Part shown: positions 18,394 through 27,800 of the stretch, one piece after another
Numbering within the stretch: position 1 is the stretch's first letter
How the letters are laid out: each line of letters opens with the position of its first letter
Assembly (NCBI RefSeq): GCF_008386635.1
Contig: NZ_VUOE01000001.1
Location: forward strand, 992,001-1,056,000
DNA: 64,000 bases
Direction: 5' to 3'
Origin: Maribacter flavus
GTDB taxonomy: Bacteria; Bacteroidota; Bacteroidia; Flavobacteriales; Flavobacteriaceae
Program-made: the position numbers and the translations under genes
Notes under the pieces: generated by a model
What the model was told of the DNA's origin: nothing
Seen by the model: only the letters and a program-made list of their open reading frames with translations
Databases searched by the model: none

Positions 18394-19554
18394 CTATTTA
18401 ATACGTATATGGTCCCCTTCAATTTCATAATCAAAGGGTGTTTCCAGTTTAAATGTTTCCAATACCTCCCAAATTGATTCTTTCTCAAATGTGGCCGTGA
18501 ACACTCTATTATTCAATTCATGGTTCTCACTTGTAATGGTAACATTGTAATGCCGTTGGAGCCTTTTAACAATATTGGAAAAGACCATTTCCTTCATCAT
18601 CAGTTTGCCGTTTATCCAACCTGTATATAATTCTGTATGTACTTTTTCTAAATCAATATTGTTAGTTTCTGTATTCCATTCGGCTTTATAGCCAGGTGAA
18701 AGCAGGGTAGAGTTTTCCAGGTCATAAATAGAACCGGTTTTGTAAAGTCGAACTGAACCTTCGACCAAAACCGTATTTTGGTTCTGGTCCTCAGGATAGG
18801 ATGTTATATTAAATTTGGTACCCAGCACTCTAACATCCACACCACCAGATGTGACTATAAAAGGACTGTTTTCATTTTTTGTTACTTCGAAAAAACCCTC
18901 ACCAATTAATGAGACCTCCCTATTTTTATTTTTTTGGAATTTTACAGGATATTTTAAAGATGACCCAGCATTCAAGTGAACTAAAGTTCCATCTGAAAGG
19001 ACTACCTTGAAAGTCTTTCCATGGGGTATCCTCAAGGTGTTATATTCCGACTCCGTTTCCACCTCGTCTTCATTTTTTGATTGCGAATAATCAACCAAAC
19101 CATCCACCTTTTCGCCAAGAACCTCTCCCTTAGTATTGGTTATTTTCAACGTACCCTCATTGGTAAGTACCTGCGTTTTTCCATTACCCAAAACCAATGT
19201 TATGGAATCAGGATCAATTGGCTCAACTATAGAAATATCTTCCTGAAAAGACTTGTACATAAAAAAACAACCCAATAACCCCACGAAAATGGCGGCGTAT
19301 TTTAGAATATCCCTTCCAGAAAATTTTGAATCGTTCTTTCTTTTTTGCTTTCCGGCATGAACAACAAGTTGCCAAGCTTTCTTGGCATCCAGTTCGTCTA
19401 CATCAGGCAAAGGCACATTTAGCTCATGCAACTTCACCAGTCTTTGATACGTAAGTAGATTATCCTTGCTTTGGGAAAGCCATTTCTGAAAATAAAGCTC
19501 TTCTTCACGACTCAAAGTACCCTTGATCCTCTTAACTATAATATTTGCTATCAA
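18394..19554 (-). CDS. FecR-family anti-sigma factor
   Basis: 386 residues: cytoplasmic helical anti-sigma part (1-80), one membrane helix (about 83-101, ILKYAAIFVGLLGCFFMY), a periplasmic FecR domain (about 160-270, with FKVVLSDGTLVHLNAGSSLKYP) and a C-terminal DUF4974 domain (about 315-386) that contacts the STN domain of the partner transporter. It lies 112 bases after the sigma factor gene and 113 before susC, the standard order of this signalling unit. Confidence 0.93.
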   Translation of the reverse strand: MIANIIVKRIKGTLSREEELYFQKWLSQSKDNLLTYQRLVKLHELNVPLPDVDELDAKKAWQLVVHAGKQKRKNDSKFSGRDILKYAAIFVGLLGCFFMYKSFQEDISIVEPIDPDSITLVLGNGKTQVLTNEGTLKITNTKGEVLGEKVDGLVDYSQSKNEDEVETESEYNTLRIPHGKTFKVVLSDGTLVHLNAGSSLKYPVKFQKNKNREVSLIGEGFFEVTKNENSPFIVTSGGVDVRVLGTKFNITSYPEDQNQNTVLVEGSVRLYKTGSIYDLENSTLLSPGYKAEWNTETNNIDLEKVHTELYTGWINGKLMMKEMVFSNIVKRLQRHYNVTITSENHELNNRVFTATFEKESIWEVLETFKLETPFDYEIEGDHIRIK

Positions 19555-19666
19555 TCCTATTTATTTAGTAAACAAATCAACGTTGTCTACTATTAAGACC
19601 CATGAAGATTAAAATCGGGTAGTGGATTTATCAAAAAAAGATGTGTAAAATTAAAGAATGCTTAAA

Positions 19667-20173
19667 TTATAAGAACCATAAATACACATCCTTTAAATTT
19701 ACCCGTAAAGACTTAAAAGACTTCTTAAGATGATATTTCACCGTATTTACGGTAATTCCCATGATTTCTGCGGCACTTTCATACTTGTTACCTTCCAGTA
19801 CGCATAGGGTAAAAACTCTTTTGTTCTGCTCAGGTAAAGCCTCTAGTTCTCTTAGCATATTTTCAGAAACTTCCCCTTTTATCAACTCGCTTTCATGGGA
19901 AGGTACTTCTGTTGATTGGTTGTTAAGCTGAAAAGTCTCACGGCTCTTTTTAATTTTTTTAAGGCTTTCGTTCCTTATTGCCACATTAAGATATTTATGA
20001 ATATCAATAACATGGGAAAGATTTTCTTTTTGCAAAAGTTTGACAAAAACGTTTTGAACAACATCTTGGGCATCATCCATATTTTCAACATAACTAAAGG
20101 ATTTTAGACACCATTCTTTATAATGGTCCAAAAACATTTGCTCTAGAAGTTTATGGCTTGGCATTTCCATCAT
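19667..20173 (-). CDS. ECF RNA polymerase sigma factor (Bacteroides family)
   Basis: 168 residues with sigma region 2 (about 10-75, including YVENMDDAQDVVQNVFVKLL) and sigma region 4 (about 110-160, with the helix-turn-helix ESAAEIMGITVNTVKYHLKK). It is the first gene of the minus-strand run and is probably held by the FecR next to it until the SusC transporter binds its ligand. Starts at Met2 or Met4 of the frame are also possible. The likely targets are susC and the genes downstream of it. Confidence 0.93.
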   Translation of the reverse strand: MMEMPSHKLLEQMFLDHYKEWCLKSFSYVENMDDAQDVVQNVFVKLLQKENLSHVIDIHKYLNVAIRNESLKKIKKSRETFQLNNQSTEVPSHESELIKGEVSENMLRELEALPEQNKRVFTLCVLEGNKYESAAEIMGITVNTVKYHLKKSFKSLRVNLKDVYLWFL

Positions 20174-20414
20174 ATGTGTTTTTACGATTCCAAGGTGAAG
20201 TATTTGCTGCCTACAAATTACCTATTTATAACTGTGTTTTTTACACTTAATAGAGGCAATGTATTAAATTGCTATTATATATGCAATAAAAATATCATAT
20301 TGTAAAAATTTGTCTTTAATAAATAGAAAATTCATTGTTCGTGGATACGTTGAATTATAAGGGCTATTTATTAAATATATTTTTTACATTTAAGTGTAAT
20401 TAAAACACCTTTAA
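20174..20414. promoter_or_regulatory. Divergent intergenic region between sigma factor and esterase
   Basis: A 241-base, very AT-rich region without a gene between the divergent sigma factor and alpha/beta hydrolase. TACATTTA at 20385-20392, 23 bases before the hydrolase ATG, matches the Bacteroidota -7 box TAnnTTTG in seven of eight positions. No convincing box was seen for the sigma factor gene. Confidence 0.35.
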
Positions 20415-21368
20415 ATGCTAAATAATTTTAAAATCCCTTTGAAACTCGCCATTTTTCTGGTTTTCTTTGGCAAATGCCCTATGATAGCCCAAGATGGGAC
20501 AATCTATCCACTTGAAGCACCGAAGGAACCGAAGGCAATTCCGTTAAAAACAGGAGGTGTGGAAAATCAGCCTGCCAAGGAATCCTGGTTTAAGCAATGG
20601 GGCGATCCTATGGCCAGAAATATAACGCAAGCCACACTTACTCCCTTTTTACCAGACACTGATAAGGCAAATGGCGCAGCTGTTATTGTTGCCCCTGGTG
20701 GTGGATTTAGATGGCTATCCCTGGGTAATGAAGGCTGGGAAGTGGCAGAAGCACTCGCCAAGGAAGGATATGCTGCTTTCGTACTTAAATATCGTTTACA
20801 CCCTACCCCAGAGTCCCTTGATGATTTCACCGCATGGATGAACCGACCTCGAACTCCAGAACCTACTGAAAATTCGAATGGGAATAAGGAAGAAACACCC
20901 GTGCCGCCTAGACAAATGGACCTTTCCAACCAATTGGAGGATGCAGAGGCCGCCTATGCAATGATAATAGAACGTGCAAAGGAATGGGGCGTGGACACAA
21001 AGAGAATAGGAATGATTGGGTTTTCCGCAGGGGCCGGGCTAACTATGCATTCAACACTAAATTCAAAATCTATGAAGTTAGCTTTTATAGGCCCCATTTA
21101 TGGTGGTATGGGACCTGTTGAAGTTCCTAATAACGCACCTCCTATGTTTAATGTTATTGCAAGTGATGACTTTCTTTTTAGAGGACAGTTTGGGATTATT
21201 GATTCCTGGTATAAAGCTGGTATTCCAGTAGAATTCCACTTATATCAAAACGGGGGACATGGATTTGGCCTAGGAAATCCAAACCGTACGAGCAATCGCT
21301 GGTTCGATGCTTTTGTTCATTGGTTGGATGTCAATGGCTTTGGGAAAGAAGTGATGGCAAAGCAATAA
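20415..21368 (+). CDS. Exported alpha/beta hydrolase (acetylxylan/feruloyl esterase-like)
   Basis: 317 residues with a signal peptide (core LKLAIFLVFFGKCPMIAQ). It has the BD-FAE/esterase-lipase arrangement: oxyanion-hole region VIVAPGGGFRWL, nucleophile motif GFSAGA, and C-terminal catalytic His in NGGHGFGLG. Relatives remove acetyl or feruloyl groups from xylan-type polysaccharides. A Pro/Glu-rich insertion (about 135-160) lies between the first strands and the nucleophile. Divergent from the sigma factor, so it is a likely member of the same locus and supports an esterified polysaccharide or ester-linked sugar as substrate. Confidence 0.8.
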   Translation: MLNNFKIPLKLAIFLVFFGKCPMIAQDGTIYPLEAPKEPKAIPLKTGGVENQPAKESWFKQWGDPMARNITQATLTPFLPDTDKANGAAVIVAPGGGFRWLSLGNEGWEVAEALAKEGYAAFVLKYRLHPTPESLDDFTAWMNRPRTPEPTENSNGNKEETPVPPRQMDLSNQLEDAEAAYAMIIERAKEWGVDTKRIGMIGFSAGAGLTMHSTLNSKSMKLAFIGPIYGGMGPVEVPNNAPPMFNVIASDDFLFRGQFGIIDSWYKAGIPVEFHLYQNGGHGFGLGNPNRTSNRWFDAFVHWLDVNGFGKEVMAKQ

Positions 21369-21461
21369 ATATTAGAGCGATAATGGCGTTTAATAAATTT
21401 TAAAGGTAGCACCTGAGATAATTCCATTCTGAAACTATACCTTATCTAAAGAAACAAAAAA

Positions 21462-21486
21462 GCCGAGACATGAATCTCGGCTTTTT
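21462..21486. terminator. Bidirectional intrinsic terminator
   Basis: Stem GCCGAGA (21462-21468) and TCTCGGC (21475-21481) with a six-base loop, flanked by an A-run before and a T-run after, so it can stop transcription from the esterase on the plus strand and from the tRNA on the minus strand. Confidence 0.85.
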
Positions 21487-21491
21487 CTTTG

Positions 21492-21573
21492 TACTCGAGG
21501 TGGGAATCGAACCCACACTCCCGAAAGAACTGGATTTTGAATCCAGCGCGTCTACCAATTCCGCCACTCGAGC
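21492..21573 (-). tRNA. tRNA-Leu (anticodon CAA)
   Basis: 82 bases with the long variable arm of a class II tRNA. Acceptor stem GCTCGAG pairs with CTCGAGT (first pair G-U), the anticodon stem CTGGA/TCCAG encloses the loop TTCAAAA with anticodon CAA, and the T-arm has GGTTCGATTCC. Reads UUG. The 3' CCA is not encoded; the discriminator is A. Confidence 0.96.
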
Positions 21574-21662
21574 GTTTAAAATAGGACTGCAAAACTAAAA
21601 AATATTTTTATTTCCACACCAAAAAATTCAACAATTATCCTTTAGCAAGACAAATTAATTTC

Positions 21663-21670
21663 TAAATTTG
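21663..21670 (+). promoter_or_regulatory. Bacteroidota -7 promoter box for prs
   Basis: TAAATTTG matches TAnnTTTG exactly, with a TTTAG about 20 bases upstream in the place of the -33 box. Transcription from here would give prs a leader of about 85 bases. Confidence 0.6.
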
Positions 21671-21761
21671 CACCTCCTTAGAAAACACCTGCGCTGAGCA
21701 CAGTAGAAACAAGGCATTAGGCCTACTTTATTCTAAGGGCAGAGATACAAAAAAACAAGCC

Positions 21762-22703
21762 ATGCCATATAGCGTTCCAGAACCAAAATTTTTCGCCTGT
21801 ACCCAAAGTACGGTTTTAGGAGAAAAAATTGCCAAGGCCTATGGTGTGGATTTGGGCAACGTTATTTTTTCCCGTTACAGCGATGGTGAGTTTCAACCCT
21901 CTTTTGAAGAATCCATTCGTGGTGCAAGAATATTTATCATTGGATCTACCCATCCCGGTCCGGAGAACCTTATGGAGATGTTGTTGATGATCGACGGTGC
22001 CAAACGTGCCTCTGCGCGACATATAACTGCCGTAATGCCTTACTTTGGATGGGCCAGACAGGACAGAAAGGACAAACCAAGGGTACCCATTGCCGCTAAA
22101 CTTGTTGCAAAAATGCTGGAAACGGCTGGAGCTACCCGGATCATAACTATGGATTTACACGCGGACCAGATTCAAGGATTCTTTGAAAAACCTGTAGATC
22201 ATTTGTTCGCCTCTACGTTGTTTCTCCCTTATTTGCAAAACCTGGGATTGGAAAACCTAACCATTGCATCACCTGATATGGGCGGATCAAAAAGGGCCTA
22301 TGCCTATTCCAAGGCCTTGGATAGCGATGTAGTCGTTTGTTACAAACAGCGGGCCAAGGCGAATGTCATTTCCCACATGGAACTTATTGGGGATGTCCAA
22401 GGGAAGAATGTTGTTCTGGTGGATGATATGGTGGATACCGCAGGTACATTGACCAAAGCTGCAGATTTGATGATGGATCGGGGAGCGGTAAGCGTACGGG
22501 CGATTGCTACCCATGGCTTATTGTCCGGCAATGCCTACGAGAAAATCGAAAAGTCCAAACTAACGGAATTGATCATTACAGATTCCATCCCTTTGGAAGT
22601 AAAAAGCGATAAGGTAAAAGTACTTAGCTGTGCGGATCTATTTGCGGATGTTATGCACAAAGTACACAACAACAATTCCATTTCGTCCAAGTTTTTAATG
22701 TAA
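21762..22703 (+). CDS. prs: Ribose-phosphate pyrophosphokinase
   Basis: 313 residues, full family length. Makes PRPP from ribose 5-phosphate and ATP for nucleotide, His and Trp synthesis. The PRPP-binding motif VVLVDDMVDTAGTL and the metal-binding DLHADQIQGFF are present, as is the N-terminal FSRYSDGE. Cytoplasmic. It is followed by rplY and pth, a common order in Bacteroidota. Confidence 0.97.
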   Translation: MPYSVPEPKFFACTQSTVLGEKIAKAYGVDLGNVIFSRYSDGEFQPSFEESIRGARIFIIGSTHPGPENLMEMLLMIDGAKRASARHITAVMPYFGWARQDRKDKPRVPIAAKLVAKMLETAGATRIITMDLHADQIQGFFEKPVDHLFASTLFLPYLQNLGLENLTIASPDMGGSKRAYAYSKALDSDVVVCYKQRAKANVISHMELIGDVQGKNVVLVDDMVDTAGTLTKAADLMMDRGAVSVRAIATHGLLSGNAYEKIEKSKLTELIITDSIPLEVKSDKVKVLSCADLFADVMHKVHNNNSISSKFLM

Positions 22704-22760
22704 AAAGAGACTAAGAACGGACCAGGAGACAATTAGAATTTTTAATTTTTAATACATATA

Positions 22761-23411
22761 ATGAAGTCAATTACAATTAAAGGATCAGAAAGAGAAAGCG
22801 TGGGCAAGAAGTCAACAAAGGCCCTACGTAATGCTGGAAAGGTTCCTTGCGTAGTATACGGAGGGGATAAACCATTGCACTTTTCAGCAGATGAACTAGC
22901 GTTCAGGGATTTGGTTTACACCGCCAATGCGCACACAGTTGCAATTGAATTGGATAACGGGACCAAGGTGAACGCCGTAATGCAGGACATCCAGTTCCAC
23001 CCTGTTACTGACAGTATCATGCACATTGATTTCTATCAGTTGTTCGAGGACAAACCGGTAACCATGGATATTCCAGTTAGGTTGCAAGGAAACTCGCCAG
23101 GGGTTAGAAACGGTGGACGTTTATTGTTCAGAAAAAGAAAACTTACCATTAAGGCCTTACCGGATAAATTACCGGATTTCTTTGATGTGGATATTTCCAA
23201 ACTTAGAATTGGCCAGAACATTGCGGTTTCGTCCTTGTTAAGTGACGATTTCACCATCCTTCACCCAGATACCACTACGGTAGTACAGGTTAAAACTGCA
23301 CGTACTGCGGTTATGACCGATGACGAGGATGAAGAAACTGATGAAGAAGAAGGAGCAGAAGCAAGTGCTGAGGGAGCAGAGGCCCCAGCTGAAGAAGCTG
23401 CCCAAGAATAG
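22761..23411 (+). CDS. rplY: 50S ribosomal protein L25/general stress protein Ctc
   Basis: 216 residues of the long (CTC) form: an N-terminal 5S rRNA-binding L25 domain (about 1-90), a C-terminal TL5-type beta domain (about 95-180), then an acidic Glu/Ala-rich tail of about 30 residues. It binds 5S rRNA in the large subunit. Lies 57 bases after prs and is followed by a strong terminator. Confidence 0.96.
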   Translation: MKSITIKGSERESVGKKSTKALRNAGKVPCVVYGGDKPLHFSADELAFRDLVYTANAHTVAIELDNGTKVNAVMQDIQFHPVTDSIMHIDFYQLFEDKPVTMDIPVRLQGNSPGVRNGGRLLFRKRKLTIKALPDKLPDFFDVDISKLRIGQNIAVSSLLSDDFTILHPDTTTVVQVKTARTAVMTDDEDEETDEEEGAEASAEGAEAPAEEAAQE

Positions 23412-23429
23412 ATTTGATTTACAGACCCA

Positions 23430-23463
23430 AAAAGCATCCCGGTTTAAATATTGGGGTGCTTTT
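23430..23463 (+). terminator. Intrinsic terminator after rplY
   Basis: Eleven-base arms (AAAAGCATCCC at 23430-23440 and GGGGTGCTTTT at 23453-23463, one G-T pair) with a 12-base loop and T-rich end. It separates the prs-rplY message from pth. Confidence 0.8.
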
Positions 23464-23494
23464 GTATTTTTAGGCAACGGTAAAAAGATATTCC

Positions 23495-24124
23495 ATGTTG
23501 AAATATCTTAATAAATTATTGGGCTTAGAAGACCCATTTTTAGAAGAGGTAGACCCCATGAAAAAGTATTTAATCGTAGGATTAGGAAATATTGGTGCCG
23601 ATTATGCCGAAACCCGACATAACATTGGTTTTAAAATTTTGGATGCCCTCGCAAATCAGAAAGGGCTGGCTTTTGAAACCGAGAAGCTAGGTGACATTGC
23701 AATCTACAGATTAAAAGGCCGAAGCATCCTCTGCCTGAAACCCTCCACCTACATGAACCTTAGCGGTAAAGCGGTACGATACTGGTTGGACAAGGAAAAA
23801 ATACCCTTGGAAAACTTGCTCGTCATAACGGATGACATCAACCTCCCATTTGGTACTTTGCGTCTCAAGACCAAGGGAAGTGATGGCGGCCACAATGGTC
23901 TAAAGGATATTCAACAAGTATTACAGACTACCAATTACAATCGGTTTCGATTTGGTGTTGGGGCCGATTTTGGCAAGGGCAGACAAGTGGAATATGTTCT
24001 TGGCCAGTGGAACGACGAGGAGAACTCAAAAATGCCGGAGCGATTGGAAAAATCCATCGCGCTTATGGAATCCTTTGTCTTGTCCGGGGTTTCCCGCACA
24101 ATGAACCAATTCAACGGGGTTTAA
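23495..24124 (+). CDS. pth: Peptidyl-tRNA hydrolase
   Basis: Recycles peptidyl-tRNA released from stalled ribosomes. The core from LIVGLGNIG has the catalytic His in ETRHNIGF, the NLSGKAV segment and the GGHNGLKDI motif. The start at 23495 gives 209 residues with a 21-residue N-terminal extension; the ATG at 23558 (MKKYLIVG) would give the length usual outside the phylum. I keep the long form because flavobacterial homologues often have a similar extension. Its stop overlaps the stop of the convergent lipoprotein gene. Confidence 0.93.
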   Translation: MLKYLNKLLGLEDPFLEEVDPMKKYLIVGLGNIGADYAETRHNIGFKILDALANQKGLAFETEKLGDIAIYRLKGRSILCLKPSTYMNLSGKAVRYWLDKEKIPLENLLVITDDINLPFGTLRLKTKGSDGGHNGLKDIQQVLQTTNYNRFRFGVGADFGKGRQVEYVLGQWNDEENSKMPERLEKSIALMESFVLSGVSRTMNQFNGV

Positions 24125-24804
24125 AGTACGCTGAAACTATAGATTCCAGAGTTGGTGGCATTTCCTTCAGCATCCCGCGTAACCACACTCCAATAGTACG
24201 TAGTCCCTGAGATTACGGATACTTTAAAGGTAGTGGCCATATTGGACAGAGTGGCTTCCAAATCTGTAGGGGGATTCTGTTCCGAAAAATAAACCTCGAT
24301 ATTCTCAATATCATTATCCAGATCCGATGCCGACCAAGACAGGGTCACTTCATTGTTAATGTCCTTGAAAACACGTTCGGACATGCTGGGATCCAATATT
24401 TCAGCCGGGAACGGGGCAAATGTGGTTCTTGAACCTGCATTATAAAAACTCCACATTTCGCTAGAAATCGTGTTGTCCACTTGATTGTTCCTGGAACGCA
24501 CCAACCAAGAATAAGGCTGTCCCTTTAGCAAGGGAAGACTGGCCGTTGTGCTTTGGGTGGAAATTGTCTGCACCGTATTGGAGTTGATATTGGTCACGCG
24601 CAATTCATAGCTGTCCGTATTGTCAGATCTTTGCCATTGAAAGGTCACCCTGCTCGTAGTGGCATCCTGATCTATACCCGTGGTACATTCAGAATTCTTT
24701 TCAGGGAACAAAAGCAACACCTGACCGGGAGGTTTAGGGTCGTCTTTCTTTTTACAACCAAATACCGCAAAAAGGCACATAAGAAGTACTGTCTTTCTCA
24801 TCAT
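24121..24804 (-). CDS. Lipoprotein with fibronectin type III-like domains
   Basis: 227 residues with a lipoprotein signal (LMCLFAVFGCKKKDD). Two beta-sandwich segments of FnIII type are recognisable: one with TFQWQRSDNTDSYELRVTN (about 50-115) and one with VTLSWSASDLDNDIENIEVY (about 145-227). Its ATG overlaps the stop of the metalloprotease gene (ATGA), so the two are translationally coupled and probably work together at the cell surface. No enzymatic motif is seen. Confidence 0.75.
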   Translation of the reverse strand: MMRKTVLLMCLFAVFGCKKKDDPKPPGQVLLLFPEKNSECTTGIDQDATTSRVTFQWQRSDNTDSYELRVTNINSNTVQTISTQSTTASLPLLKGQPYSWLVRSRNNQVDNTISSEMWSFYNAGSRTTFAPFPAEILDPSMSERVFKDINNEVTLSWSASDLDNDIENIEVYFSEQNPPTDLEATLSNMATTFKVSVISGTTYYWSVVTRDAEGNATNSGIYSFSVL

Positions 24805-27800
24805 CTTTTTAAAATCTTAGTTGTTTTTTTCATTCCCCTACTTTCGTATTGCAAATAATACATGCCAACGGGCAACATACTCAGATCATATTCTTGGGAG
24901 GAAACGCCATCCTGTAATTTATCGGTTCGTAACAACCTACCATCCGAACTGAACAACTGCATCGTAGCCCGTTGTGTGGGTACATCAAAATAGATTTCTA
25001 TAAAATCGCGGAAGGGGTTCGGGAATACCAGTGGGCCATCAGAAACTAGAATTTCCTCCTCATACATACCCTGACAAGGAATATCGGTGTACACCTTTAA
25101 AAAATTGATGCCCTTGGAAAGGTCCAATGAAAACTGCTTTTCTGCCGTATAGGTAGTGAAACCATTAAGTTCCACATAGTATCCTTTTGCTCCTTCCAAA
25201 TCCAAAACCACCTGGGGAGCCTTTAAGGAAACCTTGGAGGTAACACTCAGCGGTGCAGGTTCTGTAATGACCACCTCCAAACAGAAGGGTTCATAACTGA
25301 TGGTACCATCGGTTCCCGAAATACAGATATCATAGGTTCCCGCGCTTAAATTGGTAAGGTTGTAACTATTGGTAAAATTATCGGTAGTATTTACACCGTT
25401 CCCGTTTACGGTGATTTCATAATCCAAAAATACTTTGGGAACTATCCGTATGGCACCATCGTTATTTGGCCTGCAGGATTCGCTTTCAAGGCTTACGTTA
25501 AAGTTTTCTTGGGTAAATCTGTAAATTGCACAACCAGATGCATCCACTTCCTGCCCCAAAGGTGTGCCCAAACACAGATCATCTCCATCATCGAACACCC
25601 CGTCCTCGTCGTCATCAGGTCTAAAATCACCCTCAACACATACCTCAAGAGAGAAATTGTTGAGTCGGCCTCCGTCCGACGCGGCATTGTCCTTAACCTC
25701 CAAGAACCACTCACCTAGTATGGATTCCCCATAAAAGGAACTTAAGGTGCCAATGGGACGCACGGTTCCGTTAATTGCAGGGGAACCGGAGCATGTAAAT
25801 GCGTCTGCAGCCTCATCGTCAAAAACCGCATTGATGTCCGAATTGTTCCCACAGGCACTGGAAACCAAAACCACCGTTGTTCCCGCTGGGGAAGTGAGGC
25901 TGATGACCAAATCCGATAAATACGTATGTTCTATATCCAGGTTTACATTGATATCGGCCAAATTCAAATCCTGATAAAAAAGAACCCTTGAGGTAATCGT
26001 TGGTGTTCCTACAGGGGTTATGGTTATTGGAACGTTGTTACTCGCCTTGGTGATACAATTGAACTGTATCGTTGTAAAACTGAAAGGTGCCCCAAAAACT
26101 CCTTCCCCGCAGGCATTCATAGGCTTGACACGCCAAAAATACTGGGTTTCGTTCAACAAGGACGTGGGCTGGTAGGAATTTGCCGCCAACACTTTGGATT
26201 CAATAATTTCCGTAAAACCGATGTCCGTTGCAATTTCAACCGCGTAGGAGGTACTCACCAAATCCGGTTCCCATTCCAAGACTACATCTTTTGACACGTC
26301 CAAACTTCCGTCCGAAGGAGCGGTAAGTACAACTTCGGAGAAATTGGTATCGAAAACGCTCAATTGCAAGGAAATACTTTTTGTAACGTTGACCGAAGTG
26401 GCAATAACATCAATAGGATAATTTCCAATGGCCAAATTTCCAGTTCCCGAAATAGTAAGATCAATCGTGGTATTGGAAACGGAAACGGTATCCTGTGAAA
26501 AAGTGGCGGTCACACCAGGAGGCAACGCCCCAACGCTCAGGGTACTTTCCTCCATGAATCCCAAATACGCTTCATAGTCAAAACTGACCACAAGGTCATC
26601 CGGTTTACAGACTTCATAGGTAAGGTCCGCAAAATTGAGAACCACTTCAGACTCCGAAATGGAAAAATCCGCTTGGTTCACGGCAAAGAAAATATTGTTC
26701 GAAGCCTTGACCATAAACCTCCCGGCAGTTGTGCTATAACCTCCCGGAATCACTAGGGTATGACTACCATCATTGGTAATGTTCTGGGCTATCCTGTTGG
26801 GGAAGGTGAGTCCGCCATCCGTGGAGAGAAAAATATCCACATTCTGGGCTGCTATGGGTAATTCATTGGTATTGGCCACATCCCAAGTGATGGTCTCCGT
26901 TTCGCCTGCCACAAAAGTTGCCGGCACCTCTTGTGAGGTAACCAAAAAAGGGCCTGCCTGTCTGGAAACGACAACCGTAACCTCATCTGAGGCGGATTGT
27001 CCGCCGTTCAATACATTATCGCGCACAGTAAGCGAAAAGTTCATTTCACGCTGCACATTAGATACCGTTTCCCATGCCCCTCCTTCAACAGGGTTGGACT
27101 GGGTAAGGTCACCCGATACTACCCTACTCAACCTTGGAAAATAACGTTCTGGAGATACTGAAGGGGGGAGCGAACGGAACATGGCACCTGTGGGATTATT
27201 GGGCCCAAAAGTGGCCTGGGTGACAATTCCATTGTCTATTTGTTCCCAAGTGTAGGTCACCACATCCGTTGAATCAGGATCACTGGCACTGCCCGTCAAT
27301 ACAAAGGCGGTTCCAACAGGAATGGTGTAGTTACTGACCGGATTTAAAATGGGGGCATTGTTGGTCAAAGGCAGGGTTTCCCCACAGCTTATCGTCTCCA
27401 AATATTCGCGGATCTGTACGATGCTCACATAGTGAAAATAGTCATCTGAATTTGTGGCGACGTCATTTGCGTTCGTAATCCCGGCATACCCCATAATGGT
27501 GGTGCCGCTTCCAGGTTCCACCTGCACTAAGGTGCCTTCGGACAAATGTGAAAAAGTATGGTTGGCTCCAAACTGATGTCCCATTTCATGGGCAACCAAG
27601 TCGATGTCAAACTGATCGCCTTGTGGAGCGAACAAAGTGGTGTAGGCGCTGCCCTTTCTGTTATCCTGACAGACGGAACCAATAAAACCTGCATTGCCAT
27701 CCAAAGTATTGTCCTGCTGATTGAACAAATGGCCTATATCATAATTGGCCTCGCCAATAACACTGGTCAAGGTATTCTGGGTTTGGGAACTCAACCCCCC

